A stretch of DNA of 64,000 nucleotides, from the NCBI RefSeq assembly GCF_000741205.1, contig NZ_JGYW01000011.1, positions 58,570-122,569 on the forward strand, given 5' to 3'. This DNA is from Bifidobacterium gallicum DSM 20093 = LMG 11596. Lineage in GTDB: Bacteria > Actinomycetota > Actinomycetes > Actinomycetales > Bifidobacteriaceae. Both the position numbers and the translations under genes were made by a program. Below, piece after piece: positions 1 to 10,253 of the stretch. The number at the start of each line of letters is the position of its first letter. Position 1 is the first letter of the stretch. The notes below the pieces were generated by a model. It was not told the DNA's origin. It was given only the letters and a program-made list of their open reading frames with translations, and ran no database searches.

Positions 1-2211
1 CATCAGATTCGCCAACGACGTGTCATTATGCGAGTCCACAGCCACAAGCAGCGTGGAGGAAGACGCTTGCAGCTCGCCATTGTCAAACAGTGAGTCCGGC
101 ACAAACCCGATGGCCAACGATCGGGGCATCACGCCGCGGAAATCCAGCGTTTGTGTCTGCAATGTGACATCCGCAGCTGCAGAACTCTTATGGTCACCAT
201 CTGTAGTCACGGTCAACTGAGGACCGGCATTGAGCTCCTTGCCGGTGGATGGCAGGTATTTGGGCACAATCACCGTATGATCGTTCCATTGCAGATGGGA
301 GCAATCCACGTTGAGCACTTTCGAGAGCGCTTCAACATTGGGCACGCCCAACAACGTCAAATCCGGTCCGGCTCCTTGTTGGCGCATGGCATCGGGCACA
401 TTGCCGGTGACTGTGGTGGTCACCAGCGGCGCGTTGAGCACATCGCGCACACCCGTATGCTTGGACACGCGCGCAGTCAATGCGGCCGCCTGGTCGCTCG
501 GCACATCGGCGATCACAATGTCGACGCTATATCGCGTGGCCAATGCGGTGTTCATCGTCTGCTTGGCGCATGCCGCGCCCGTGCCCATCGTGGCCACCAA
601 CGTCACGCCAATGAGCAATGCCGTACCAGTGGCCGCCACGCGACGCGGGTTCTTGGCGATGTTGGCGCTGGCCAACGTGGCCGATGGTCCGCAATGGCTG
701 GCCAATGTGCCAAGACCCTTCATCAGCCAAGGCAGCCAGAACCGTGCCGTCACGGCAATACCGACAAATGTCATCGCGCAGCCCAGCATCGCGGCGAACA
801 ACGCTCTGTCATCATCAGCTTTCCACACACCCAGCATGCAGCAGCCGATGCCCACCAGGATCATCAACAACCCGAGGACGCCGCGCAACCGGCGCGTTTG
901 CGCCTGTTCGCTGATTTCCACGGGTCGCATCGCTTCAAGCGGTGTGACGCGCATAGCCATGCGGGCGGCTCCGAGCGACGCCAGCATCGTGGCGATCGTG
1001 CCGAACACGATCGGCACCACAAACGTCCATACCGTCAGCACCACATGCAACGGCACCATGCTTTCCAACACATGCGAGTTGGCTACCATCTGCATCACAC
1101 CAATGCCAGCTCCCACACCCAATGCGGAACTGACCAGGCCAAGCAGCACTGATTCGAGCACAACCGAGCGGTATACCTGGCCTTGGCGTGCACCAATGAT
1201 GCGCAGCAACGCGAGCGTCCTGCGTCGTTGTGCCACGAGCACCTGGAACGTGTTGGCAATCACGAGCGCCGCCACAATCAATGCCAGGCCACCAAAGCAT
1301 AGCAGGAACGTCTTCGTGATACCCGAGTCTCCGGTCATGGCTTTGATTGCGGTTTGCGCGATCACTTCACGTGAATCCACTTGCACAGTCATTTCATGGT
1401 TCAACCGTTGTACAGCTGCACTTTGCACGGCCGCGGAGCCCGTCATCGTGAACAGCATGCGGTAGCAAGGCACATCATTGAATGAAGCTTTGCCAAGCAA
1501 TGTCGCGATATCATGCTCGGACAGTACCATGGCGCCGCCGTAATAGGAGAACGTTCCGCTCGGGTCCGTTGTGAATCCCACAATCGTGGGCGTGCACCGA
1601 TATTCGCGCATCTGGTTGTGTTCGTCGGGCATTGGCGAGGTATGCACGAGCGTCACCGTGTCACCAAGGTTCAGCCCCAGCCGTTGGGCCAGTTTTTCAG
1701 GAATCGCCACTTCATTGGCGCCCGAAGGCTGGTGCCCTTTGCTGATGGTCAGCGGTAGCAACGCCGTGTCCGAGCCGGGCGCGATGGCCAGACCGTTCGT
1801 GTTGTCGTCGCCCACCACAAGTCGCGCGCTGATTTGCACGTCTGCGCGCGTGCCCACGAGTTTCGCCGTACTGTCGGCTTTCGTGGTGCTGTCGATGATG
1901 CGGCGCGCTTGTTCAACCTGGAACGAACCGACTGTCGGCTCCCATTCGTCCACGGGTTCCTGCGTGCCATCATCAGTCACGTCATCGTCTTGAGTATGGA
2001 TTGTCGTCGCGCTATCGTCGGGCTGCCCGGGTGAAACCACCCAATTCGCGTTGCCGAATCCAGCCGTCACTTGGTCGCGGATCGATGCCGTCATCGCGTC
2101 GCCAAAAATCAGTGAGCAAGTGATAAACATTGTGCTGATGATCACGGCGATACCTGCAGGAATCAGCATACGCAGGTTTTTCTTCATCATGGTCAGCGTC
2201 AAGCGCCACAT
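1..2211 (-). CDS. MacB/FtsX-type ABC transporter permease, partial at the window edge
   Basis: Inner-membrane permease of an ABC exporter of the MacB/LolE/FtsX type. The frame is open from an ATG at 2211 to base 1, giving 737 codons without a stop, so the C-terminus lies outside the window. After a short basic N-terminus a membrane segment follows at about residues 12-33, then a large extracytoplasmic region. Around residue 300 comes an FtsX-like block of hydrophobic helices with the signature AQRRRTLALLRIIGA. A second half repeats this design with a membrane segment and a NPRRVAATGTALLIG segment near residue 520. The partner ATPase lies just upstream on the same strand, 48 bases away, so the two form one operon. 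The cargo cannot be read from the sequence; lipoprotein or peptide export is possible. Confidence 0.88.
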   Translation of the reverse strand, partial: MWRLTLTMMKKNLRMLIPAGIAVIISTMFITCSLIFGDAMTASIRDQVTAGFGNANWVVSPGQPDDSATTIHTQDDDVTDDGTQEPVDEWEPTVGSFQVEQARRIIDSTTKADSTAKLVGTRADVQISARLVVGDDNTNGLAIAPGSDTALLPLTISKGHQPSGANEVAIPEKLAQRLGLNLGDTVTLVHTSPMPDEHNQMREYRCTPTIVGFTTDPSGTFSYYGGAMVLSEHDIATLLGKASFNDVPCYRMLFTMTGSAAVQSAAVQRLNHEMTVQVDSREVIAQTAIKAMTGDSGITKTFLLCFGGLALIVAALVIANTFQVLVAQRRRTLALLRIIGARQGQVYRSVVLESVLLGLVSSALGVGAGIGVMQMVANSHVLESMVPLHVVLTVWTFVVPIVFGTIATMLASLGAARMAMRVTPLEAMRPVEISEQAQTRRLRGVLGLLMILVGIGCCMLGVWKADDDRALFAAMLGCAMTFVGIAVTARFWLPWLMKGLGTLASHCGPSATLASANIAKNPRRVAATGTALLIGVTLVATMGTGAACAKQTMNTALATRYSVDIVIADVPSDQAAALTARVSKHTGVRDVLNAPLVTTTVTGNVPDAMRQQGAGPDLTLLGVPNVEALSKVLNVDCSHLQWNDHTVIVPKYLPSTGKELNAGPQLTVTTDGDHKSSAAADVTLQTQTLDFRGVMPRSLAIGFVPDSLFDNGELQASSSTLLVAVDSHNDTSLANLM

Positions 2212-2259
2212 GGTTCTCGTCCTTCTCTTGCGTTGGTCAATCTCGTCGGCTTGCGCGCT

Positions 2260-3087
<828 letters not shown>

Positions 3088-3234
3088 GGTTTCGCTCCCG
3101 TCTTGGGCAACCTCACGGTATGCGGGTTGCAGCATTGTCATTTCCGCACACGCCTCAATGGCTTGCTGTGCGTTGATACTGCCAACGGTATGAAAACGGC
3201 GTGGTGCTTGATATCGGTCGGGGGTATGAAACCA

Positions 3235-3270
3235 ATGGCGCGCATCATCCTTGCGAATGATGCGCGCCAT
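3235..3270. repeat. 14-bp perfect inverted repeat between the ABC operon and pdxY
   Basis: Two perfect 14-base arms (3235-3248 and 3257-3270, ATGGCGCGCATCAT and its complement) enclose an 8-base loop. It lies in the gap between two divergent transcription units, so it does not terminate either one. It fits an operator for a dimeric regulator or a hairpin in the 5' leader of the ABC operon. No T-run follows on either strand. Confidence 0.7.
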
Positions 3271-3455
3271 GCACTTGCAACTGTGTGGTGACTTCCCCCG
3301 TCGTTACGATGGGCACGGGTGATGCAGTCTGATTGTTCGACTGGTCGCCCGACCCCCGTATGGGTGCCCGTCAATCAATGCGGGTATCCATGAAGGCGTA
3401 CCCAGTTGGGCCGTGGCGGCGCCACGACCATGCATGATGCAACGGAAGGAAGCTC

Positions 3456-4325
3456 ATGAGCGTTACCTTGTACGACCGTAATCCTCGATATATTCCTCGT
3501 ATCGCCGCTGTGCATGACATGTGCGGATATGGCAAGTGCTCGCTGACTGCGGCCATTCCGATTCTGTCGGCTGCCGGTTGCGACGTGTGCCCGGTACCCA
3601 CGGCCTTGTTCTCGGCGCATACGAATTATCCCGTGTTCACGATGCATGACACGACGCCCATTCTTGACGGCTATTTGGATGCGTGGCAGCAGGAAGGCGT
3701 GGAGTTGGACGGCGTGTATTCGGGGTTCCTCGGTTCCGCTGAACAAGTGGCGCTGATTCAACGCTTGTACCGTGAATATCCGAACGCGTTGCGCTTGGTC
3801 GACCCCGTGATGGGCGATGGCGGCAAAATGTATCCCACGTATACGCAGGAATTGTGCGATGCGATGGGTCAGCTGGCTGACGGCGCCGATGTGCTGATGC
3901 CGAACCTGACCGAAGCGTCAATCCTGACGGGACGCGAGTACCCGGGTCAGGATATTGATGACGCGCAGATTGACAGCATGTTGCAGGCGTTGCTCGATTT
4001 GGGCGCAAAGAACGTGGTGCTCAAAGGCATCGACCATGGCGACAACCGTCTGCGCAACTATGTCGTCAATGCACAAGACGGCGTGGCCCACAAGGAAGAA
4101 TGCGTGCATGAGAAGCTGCCGTTCATGATTCATGGCACTGGTGACGCGTTCGCTTCAGCACTGATCGCCGGTGTGATGGCCGGCCGTGATTTGGCTGCAT
4201 CGGCCCGCATTGCCGGTGAATTCGTGCGCCATGCGATGATCAACACGCAGCATCAGCCTGATTTTGAGCGCCGTGGTGTGAGTTTTGAACTCAACCTTGG
4301 TGAACTTGCAGCGCTTGTCGACTGA
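3456..4325 (+). CDS. pdxY: Pyridoxal/pyridoxamine kinase
   Basis: Ribokinase-fold enzyme phosphorylating pyridoxal or related vitamers to make PLP precursors in the vitamin B6 salvage pathway. It is 289 residues, the usual family length. The N-terminus has the pyridoxal kinase signature HDMCGYGKCSLT. VDPVMGDGG lies near residue 127 and MPNLTEA near 149. The C-terminal anion hole and catalytic aspartate are in HGTGDAFAS near residue 229. A GGAAGG ribosome site lies 6 bases before the ATG. It stands alone between a divergent ABC operon and yraN. Substrate preference among pyridoxal, pyridoxine and pyridoxamine cannot be decided by eye. Confidence 0.88.
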   Translation: MSVTLYDRNPRYIPRIAAVHDMCGYGKCSLTAAIPILSAAGCDVCPVPTALFSAHTNYPVFTMHDTTPILDGYLDAWQQEGVELDGVYSGFLGSAEQVALIQRLYREYPNALRLVDPVMGDGGKMYPTYTQELCDAMGQLADGADVLMPNLTEASILTGREYPGQDIDDAQIDSMLQALLDLGAKNVVLKGIDHGDNRLRNYVVNAQDGVAHKEECVHEKLPFMIHGTGDAFASALIAGVMAGRDLAASARIAGEFVRHAMINTQHQPDFERRGVSFELNLGELAALVD

Positions 4326-4357
4326 CCGCTAACTGGTGGCACTAGCGACTCCATCTT

Positions 4358-4454
4358 GTCTCCATCATGGGTGGAGACACTGGTTGGACCGCTCTGATTG
4401 GCAACGCCCGATGTGGCCCATGTGATTGTGGTTGGGTCGTGTCGGGCGTTGCCA
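4358..4454 (+). terminator. Two stem-loops after pdxY
   Basis: A 7-bp hairpin (GTCTCCA at 4358-4364, TGGAGAC at 4372-4378) is followed by a larger inverted repeat with perfect 13-base arms (4399-4411 and 4442-4454, TGGCAACGCCCGA) around a 30-base loop. Both sit just after the pdxY stop. No clear T-tract follows, so termination is likely but not proven. Confidence 0.5.
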
Positions 4455-4602
4455 GTTATCCACATAGAGCCGTGCCCGGCGACTTGGTTCTCCACATTCA
4501 CCCCGGTGATTTGAATAATGGTGGTGAAGTTGTTGAACTGAAGGCATGACACAGCCACGAGTACCGATGACATCCCCGTCAACGACGACGGAAGGGCGAC
4601 AT

Positions 4603-5037
4603 ATGGCGGACACGATTCCGTCTTCACCATTTGATGCGACGTTTGAGCAATGCCGCCGCCAGCTCGCCTCCTGCCGGTTGAGCGCACGCGATTTGGGCAG
4701 TTGGGGTGAGGCCGCCAGCGCTTGCTGGTTGCGCACGCATGGTTGGCGCATTGTGGGCCATAACTGGCATTGCCGCTATGGTGAATTGGATCTCATTGCG
4801 TTGAGTGCCACGGACGAGTTGGCATTCGTCGAAATCAAAACACGTCGAGGATGCCAATTCGGCACTCCGATTGAAGCCGTGGGCGTGACCAAACAGACGA
4901 ATCTGCGCCGTGCCGCAATGTTGTGGATGCTCGAAGCCGATCATCATATCAACCATGTCGGCATCCGCTTCGATGTGATCGGCGTGCTTGTGCATGCAGG
5001 GCGCATCCGGTTTACGCATGTGCCACATGCGTTTTAG
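4603..5037 (+). CDS. YraN/UPF0102 family nuclease-fold protein
   Basis: Small protein of 144 residues with the conserved UPF0102 core. This has the LGSWGEAASACWL helix near residues 27-39, a GELDLIA strand, and VEIKTR, which together resemble a PD-(D/E)xK nuclease site. Its biochemical role is not settled in the family; members are often encoded beside comM and dprA, as here. The ATG at 4603 is chosen because a GGAAGGG ribosome site lies 6 bases upstream; the frame is open back to 4546 without a ribosome site. The gene ends 13 bases before the comM start and is probably in one transcript with comM and dprA. Confidence 0.85.
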   Translation: MADTIPSSPFDATFEQCRRQLASCRLSARDLGSWGEAASACWLRTHGWRIVGHNWHCRYGELDLIALSATDELAFVEIKTRRGCQFGTPIEAVGVTKQTNLRRAAMLWMLEADHHINHVGIRFDVIGVLVHAGRIRFTHVPHAF

Positions 5038-5050
5038 CCAAGGAGGCATC

Positions 5051-6580
5051 ATGGCTATCGGTTCAACATTGTCAGTGGGGTTGATTGGATTGCAAGCGTT
5101 CATCATCCAGATTCAAGCGTTTGTCTCCCCTGGACTGCCGTTCTTCTCGATTATCGGACTGCCCGATGCTTCGTTGACTGAAGCGCGCGAACGGGTGCGT
5201 TCGGCTTGCACGGCTGCGGGATTCCAGTGGCCCCAAACACGGGTGACCGTGAATATGTCGCCCGCTTCTCTGCCCAAACGCGGCTCATCGCATGATTTGG
5301 CAATTGCGGCCAGCGTGCTGTGCGCAGCCCATGTGATCGAACCGGAACGAGTGGCGCACACAATCGTGATAGGCGAATTGAATCTGGACGGGTCCGTATT
5401 GCCCGTGTCGGGCATTCTGCCCATATTGTTGCATGCGCATGAACGTGGCGTGACCACGGCGATTGTGCCGCGCGGCAATCAGGAAGAAGCCATGCTGGTC
5501 GGTGGTATCGACCTGATGTTCGTTTCGCATGTGGCCGAGCTGATCACGCTGCTTGGCGGCAACGCCACATTGCCTGACATACCGCCCGCCACCCCATCGG
5601 CACCGTCAAGCTCGATTGCCGCGCAACATGACCTGAATGCCGACATGGCTGAAGTTGTGGACCAAACCCAAGCGAAATGGGCGTTGCAAATCGCGGCTGC
5701 CGGCGGCCACCATCTGCTCATGGTGGGCCCTCCTGGTACGGGCAAAACCATGCTTGCTTCACGACTGCCCAGCATCATGTGTCCGTTGGAGGAAAGCGAA
5801 CAATTCGAGGTCGCCTCAATCCGTTCGATCATGGGCACGTTGGCAGCCTATGGCATCAGTGATATTCCACCGTTCCAAGCGCCGCATCATACGGCGTCGG
5901 TGGCGGCCATTGTGGGAGGAGGCTCGGGCATCGCATTGCCCGGTGCGGTCACGATGGCGCATCGCGGTGTGCTGTTCATGGATGAAGGCCCTGAATTTGC
6001 GCCACGCGTGTTGCAAACATTGCGTGAACCGTTGGAATCGGGCACTGTGGCGGTGGCGCGTGCCAAAGGCACAATGGTGTTTCCCGCACGCTTCCAGCTG
6101 GTCATGGCGGCCAATCCATGCCCATGCGGATTCGGTTATGGTTCCGCAGAACGCTGCACCTGCCGTGAACGCGATCGCATCCGGTATTTTTCGAGGCTGT
6201 CGGGCCCGATTTTGGATCGCATTGATATCCAGGTCGACGTGTTGCCCACGGGCCATATCGGTGCCGCAACGCGTCAAACGGGTCCTACGAGCGCGCAGAT
6301 GCGCGAACAAGTCATCGCCGCACGGCACATGGCACGCGAACGGTTAAACGATCAAGGCTGGACGTGCAACGCGCAAATGAGCGGCGCATGGTTGCATGAG
6401 CATACGCCAGCAGACACCATCGCACTCGTCAACAAGGCGCTCGACAGCCATCTGATGAGCTTGCGCGGTGCCGACCGTGCGCTACGACTGGCATGGACGA
6501 TTGCGGATTTGGAAGGCGTTGGCGCTCCCCGCATCGAACACATGCACCAGGCCATCGCCATGCGAACAAGGACGGCATGA
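5051..6580 (+). CDS. comM: ComM/YifB family Mg-chelatase-like AAA+ ATPase
   Basis: 509-residue AAA+ protein. In transformable bacteria ComM is a helicase that helps branch migration of imported DNA during recombination. The N-terminal ChlI-like domain covers about residues 1-165. The AAA+ core begins with GPPGTGKTMLASRL near residue 225, with a Walker B-like LFMDEGPEF near 310. A cysteine-rich insert (NPCPCGFG, then CTC) sits near residue 355, followed by SGPILDRIDI and the C-terminal Mg-chelatase helical domain. The ATG has an AGGAGG ribosome site 4 bases upstream. The stop is followed three bases later by the dprA ATG, indicating co-translation. Confidence 0.92.
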   Translation: MAIGSTLSVGLIGLQAFIIQIQAFVSPGLPFFSIIGLPDASLTEARERVRSACTAAGFQWPQTRVTVNMSPASLPKRGSSHDLAIAASVLCAAHVIEPERVAHTIVIGELNLDGSVLPVSGILPILLHAHERGVTTAIVPRGNQEEAMLVGGIDLMFVSHVAELITLLGGNATLPDIPPATPSAPSSSIAAQHDLNADMAEVVDQTQAKWALQIAAAGGHHLLMVGPPGTGKTMLASRLPSIMCPLEESEQFEVASIRSIMGTLAAYGISDIPPFQAPHHTASVAAIVGGGSGIALPGAVTMAHRGVLFMDEGPEFAPRVLQTLREPLESGTVAVARAKGTMVFPARFQLVMAANPCPCGFGYGSAERCTCRERDRIRYFSRLSGPILDRIDIQVDVLPTGHIGAATRQTGPTSAQMREQVIAARHMARERLNDQGWTCNAQMSGAWLHEHTPADTIALVNKALDSHLMSLRGADRALRLAWTIADLEGVGAPRIEHMHQAIAMRTRTA

Positions 6581-6583
6581 ATC

Positions 6584-8029
6584 ATGAGCGCTTTGGTTGA
6601 TGTGTTGATGACGCATTATGGTGCGCCAGCCATGACGGCTGACGCACGTGTGGCCGCATCCGTGCCACCGCCTTCCGTGGATGCCGCGGCGGCGGCCGTG
6701 TTGACGGCATGCACTGATGGCGCTGATGCGGCCATGTCGGTGTTCGTGCATGGCTGCGGCGGCACGCTGGCCGCATTGGACCTGATTGAACGCATTCATG
6801 CCGCCCAATGCCAGCAGGCATTTGGCGTCAGCCTGCTGATGGATGAAGCGGTGGAACGCTTCGATCAAGGCTGGTATCGCTGTATGGGACCAGACGACCA
6901 GACTACGGATGGCACCTCACCGGATGCCGTCAAACGTCATGCCTCGTTCCAGCGTGCGTTGAAGGGTTGGTTACGCCGACGCGCCGCATTCCCCGAACGC
7001 ACGGCACAGGATTGGCACGAATGGATCACCGTATCCGGCACTGCCTGGGTTGTGACGGCTAGCGACCCGTTGTGGCCTGCCCAGCTCGAGGATTTGCGTC
7101 TGCATGCCTCATGGGCGCCACCATTGTGCTTGTGGGGACGTGGCGACGTGCGCGCATTGACCGCATGCCCGGCACCATTGGCCATCATCGGCTCACGCGC
7201 GGTCAGTGACTATGGCGCGCATGTGGCCCAAACGCTGGCTGGGCAAGCCGTGCGCGCAGGCCATGCCGTGGTGTCTGGAGGAGCCATGGGCATTGATGCC
7301 TGTGCACATTGGGGCGCGGTGGACGCGTTGGCCGCCGCCTGTGATGGCCAGGCAAGCCTGCTCGACAGCGCATCGATGCCATGTGGCCCGACCATCGCCG
7401 TGTTCGCAGGAGGACTCAACCATATCGGCCCGTCCACGAATGCGCGGCTGTTTGAGCACATACAAACCTGGCATGGGGCGCTGATCAGTGAAATGCCACC
7501 CGACTGCGCGCCCGTGGCCCGGCGCTTCCTCATGCGCAATCGCATCATTGCGGCGTTGTCGTCTGTCATTTGCGTAGCCCAGGCGCGTGTGCGTTCAGGC
7601 GCGTTGAACACGGCGCATTGGGCGCAAGAATTGAACCGTGAACTCTATGCCACGCCAGGCTTGATCACGAGAGCCGACCATACGGGATGCCATACGCTCA
7701 TTGACGAGCAGGCAGCACGCATCCTGCAATCATGCGAGCATATCGACGACATATGCCATGAGCGGCATGCGCCCCATTGGCCATCCGTAGCGGAGCCGAC
7801 GGCCGACACCACTGCCGACACCATGCAGCCAGCCGATTTGAGCGACAACGAACGCATCGTGCTCGACGCAGTACGCCAATGCCATAGGCAACGCGTCGTG
7901 GCCACGGCGAGCGCGATTGGCCAGTATTGTGAGGCCAGTGTAGCGATGCCTGTCGTGTTCGCCGCGCTTGGGGCGCTGGAAATGCGCGGACTGATTGCCA
8001 ATAACAACGGGGCTTTCGCAATACTATGA
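6584..8029 (+). CDS. dprA: DNA-processing protein DprA
   Basis: DprA binds incoming single-stranded DNA and loads RecA during natural transformation. The Rossmann-like domain carries GSRAVSDYG near residue 205 and SGGAMGIDACAH near 230, then LISEMPP and a conserved RNRIIAALS segment. A winged-helix domain (from about LSDNERIVLDAV, residue 420, to the end) resembles the DprA C-terminal domain. At 481 residues it is longer than many DprA proteins because of an N-terminal region of about 190 residues containing a helix-hairpin-like part. It is tightly coupled to comM. Other uptake-machine genes are not in the window. Confidence 0.9.
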   Translation: MSALVDVLMTHYGAPAMTADARVAASVPPPSVDAAAAAVLTACTDGADAAMSVFVHGCGGTLAALDLIERIHAAQCQQAFGVSLLMDEAVERFDQGWYRCMGPDDQTTDGTSPDAVKRHASFQRALKGWLRRRAAFPERTAQDWHEWITVSGTAWVVTASDPLWPAQLEDLRLHASWAPPLCLWGRGDVRALTACPAPLAIIGSRAVSDYGAHVAQTLAGQAVRAGHAVVSGGAMGIDACAHWGAVDALAAACDGQASLLDSASMPCGPTIAVFAGGLNHIGPSTNARLFEHIQTWHGALISEMPPDCAPVARRFLMRNRIIAALSSVICVAQARVRSGALNTAHWAQELNRELYATPGLITRADHTGCHTLIDEQAARILQSCEHIDDICHERHAPHWPSVAEPTADTTADTMQPADLSDNERIVLDAVRQCHRQRVVATASAIGQYCEASVAMPVVFAALGALEMRGLIANNNGAFAIL

Positions 8030-8121
8030 CATGTCAACGGCATCGCTCAGCGTGCAGGCTCGCATCCGGTCATTAGCGAACGGATGCTGTCAGCACGTTG
8101 CCTGCCGCATGGCGATAATGC

Positions 8122-8151
8122 TTGTAAGCAATCCATTACGACCATTACACT
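8122..8151 (+). promoter_or_regulatory. Candidate leaderless promoter for sdhA
   Basis: TTGTAA (8122-8127), an 18-base spacer and TACACT (8146-8151). The ATG begins 9 bases after the last base of the -10 box, about where transcription would start, and no ribosome site is visible. This fits a leaderless mRNA, common in Actinobacteria. Confidence 0.45.
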
Positions 8152-8159
8152 TGGCATCT

Positions 8160-10094
8160 ATGAGTCCCAAGCAAGTTGAACAGATGTATGACGCAATCAT
8201 CGTGGGTGCCGGGGCTGCCGGCTTGTCTGCCGCATTGGCGTTCACGCGCAGTGATCAAGCGGCCGAGTTGCAAGCGCAGGGTCTCGAACCCCAGGTGTTG
8301 GTGATTTCCAAACTGCAGTCGTTGCGTTCACATACCGGTTCCGCGGAGGGTGGCATTGCCGCAAGTTTGGGCAATGAGGAACCCGACTGCTGGCAATGGC
8401 ATTATTTTGACACGGTCAAAGGCGGCGATTGGCTCGTCGACCAGGATGCCGCCATGATTTTGGCCAAAGACGCGCCAATGACCGTCATCAATCTGGAACG
8501 TTCGGGTGTCGCGTTCTCGCGCACACCGGACGGCCATATTGCCCAACGCCGTTTTGGCGGCCATACGAAGGATTATGGCAAGGACCCGGTGGAGCGTGCC
8601 GCATACGCGGCGGACCGTGTGGGCCACCAGATTTTGCATACGCTCTGGCAGCAGTGCATTGGCCATGGCGTGCAATTCGCTGAAGAATGGTATGTGACCG
8701 ATGTGGCGGTCAACCATGATGAGATGCGTGTTGAGGGTGTGGTCGCGTTTGATACGCATACGGGTGCCATCCATACGTTGCGTGCACGCAATGTGATTAT
8801 GGCGACGGGCGGCGCAGGCCGTTTGTTCCATACGACTTCCAATTCATGGGATTTGACGGGTGACGGCATGGCGCTCATGCTCAATGCGGGAGTGCCATGT
8901 GAAGACGCTGAATTCATCCAGTTCCATCCCACGGGCTTGGCGCATACGGGCATTTTGCTGTCGGAAGCCTCCCGTGCTGAAGGTGGTACGTTGCGCAATG
9001 CCAATGGTGAACGCTTTATGGAACACTATGCGCCTGGACATGGCGATTTGGCCGCGCGTGATGTGGTCAGTCGTGCCATCCGTTCGGAAGTCGATGCGGG
9101 CCGTGGTGTTGCCGACCCGCGCGACCCGCAAGGTCCCAAGGATTGCGTCTGGCTTGACATGACAGGCATTGATCCCGAACATATGCATGCCGTGCTGCCG
9201 CAAGTGGTCGAAACGATTGAACAGTATGCGGGTCTTGATCCCACGCGCGATTGGATTCCTGTCAAACCTACGGCGCATTACACGATGGGTGGCATTCCCG
9301 TGACCACTGAAGGTGAAGTCTACGTGTGGAAAGATGGCGAGCGCCATACGGTGGAAGGCTTGTATGCGGCTGGCGAATGCTCATGCGTGTCGGTGCATGG
9401 CGCGAACCGGTTAGGTGGCAACTCGCTGCTCGACGCCTGCCTGTTCGGCACGCGCGTAGGCCAATCGATTGCGCACCGTATTGCGAACGATCCTGTCGCC
9501 GCGCTCGATCCGCTTGACGTGGATCAGGAAGACCATGCCCTGATCGAGGATTTGGCCCAGACACGCCAGCAATCATTGCAGATGATGCTCAAGCAAGCTG
9601 ATGGGGCGCAAACCGCCGCAGACACCAGCGACTCGGACAGTGGCGACACGGATAACGAGGCGGCACAGGCCGAAACGCTGGACCTGGCAGCGTCAACGCA
9701 AGACAATCCTTACCTTATGCAAGCTGAACTTGGCCAGCTCATGGACGCGTCAATCGCCGTGTTGTGCAACGCCGACACAATCGCACGCGCCCAAGAGGCC
9801 ATTGCCACTGATTTGTTGCCGCGCGCCATGCGACTGCATCCGCACGCCTCCTATGCATCGTTCAACCAGGAAATCACAGCCATTTGGGAAATTCGCAATC
9901 TGATGACGCTCGCACAAGCCGTGCTCACGGCATCCGATGCGCGTCATGAATCGCGCGGCTCACTCAAGCGACTTGACTTCCCCGAACGCAACGACGCCGA
10001 ATACCTGGCCCATTCGATGACGACGAACGACGGGGACGTGCAATGGCAACCCGTACACATCATCGACATTGAACCGGGCGCACGATCCTACTGA
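8160..10094 (+). CDS. sdhA: Succinate dehydrogenase/fumarate reductase flavoprotein subunit
   Basis: FAD-binding catalytic subunit interconverting succinate and fumarate. The dinucleotide motif IIVGAGAAGLSAALA is near residue 13. The segment RSHTGSAEGGIAASLG holds the histidine expected to link covalently to FAD. Substrate-site motifs FHPTGLAHTG and SRAEGGTLRN follow, and HGANRLGGNSL lies near residue 420. A Ser/Asp/Ala-rich insertion of about 45 residues sits in the C-terminal part near residue 500. The ATG at 8160 is preferred because of the promoter 9 bases upstream; an ATG at 8184 (MYDAI) is the alternative. The iron-sulfur subunit follows, but no membrane anchor subunit (SdhC/D) is in the window. 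Confidence 0.9.
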   Translation: MSPKQVEQMYDAIIVGAGAAGLSAALAFTRSDQAAELQAQGLEPQVLVISKLQSLRSHTGSAEGGIAASLGNEEPDCWQWHYFDTVKGGDWLVDQDAAMILAKDAPMTVINLERSGVAFSRTPDGHIAQRRFGGHTKDYGKDPVERAAYAADRVGHQILHTLWQQCIGHGVQFAEEWYVTDVAVNHDEMRVEGVVAFDTHTGAIHTLRARNVIMATGGAGRLFHTTSNSWDLTGDGMALMLNAGVPCEDAEFIQFHPTGLAHTGILLSEASRAEGGTLRNANGERFMEHYAPGHGDLAARDVVSRAIRSEVDAGRGVADPRDPQGPKDCVWLDMTGIDPEHMHAVLPQVVETIEQYAGLDPTRDWIPVKPTAHYTMGGIPVTTEGEVYVWKDGERHTVEGLYAAGECSCVSVHGANRLGGNSLLDACLFGTRVGQSIAHRIANDPVAALDPLDVDQEDHALIEDLAQTRQQSLQMMLKQADGAQTAADTSDSDSGDTDNEAAQAETLDLAASTQDNPYLMQAELGQLMDASIAVLCNADTIARAQEAIATDLLPRAMRLHPHASYASFNQEITAIWEIRNLMTLAQAVLTASDARHESRGSLKRLDFPERNDAEYLAHSMTTNDGDVQWQPVHIIDIEPGARSY

Positions 10095-10253
10095 CCTAGC
10101 ATCTGCACTGCATGCACCACCGTCACAACGCAACGTTGGGTTATGGGGCCAATCAACAGCCACGGAGCGCACCACAGTACTACCAATATCGTTGCGGACC
10201 CAAAAACCCACCCAGCCAAGCGGATGTGACACTGACCAACCGAGAGGGCATTG

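Noticed and set aside
151-1465. Long overlapping plus-strand frames at the left edge
   Set aside because: They are shadows of the MacB/FtsX-type permease on the minus strand, which is open for 737 codons and has membrane segments and family signatures.
3088-3270. N-terminal extension of the ABC ATPase
   Set aside because: The longer frame overlaps a regulatory-looking palindrome, has no conserved pattern, and the ATG at 3087 has a well-placed GGGAG site.
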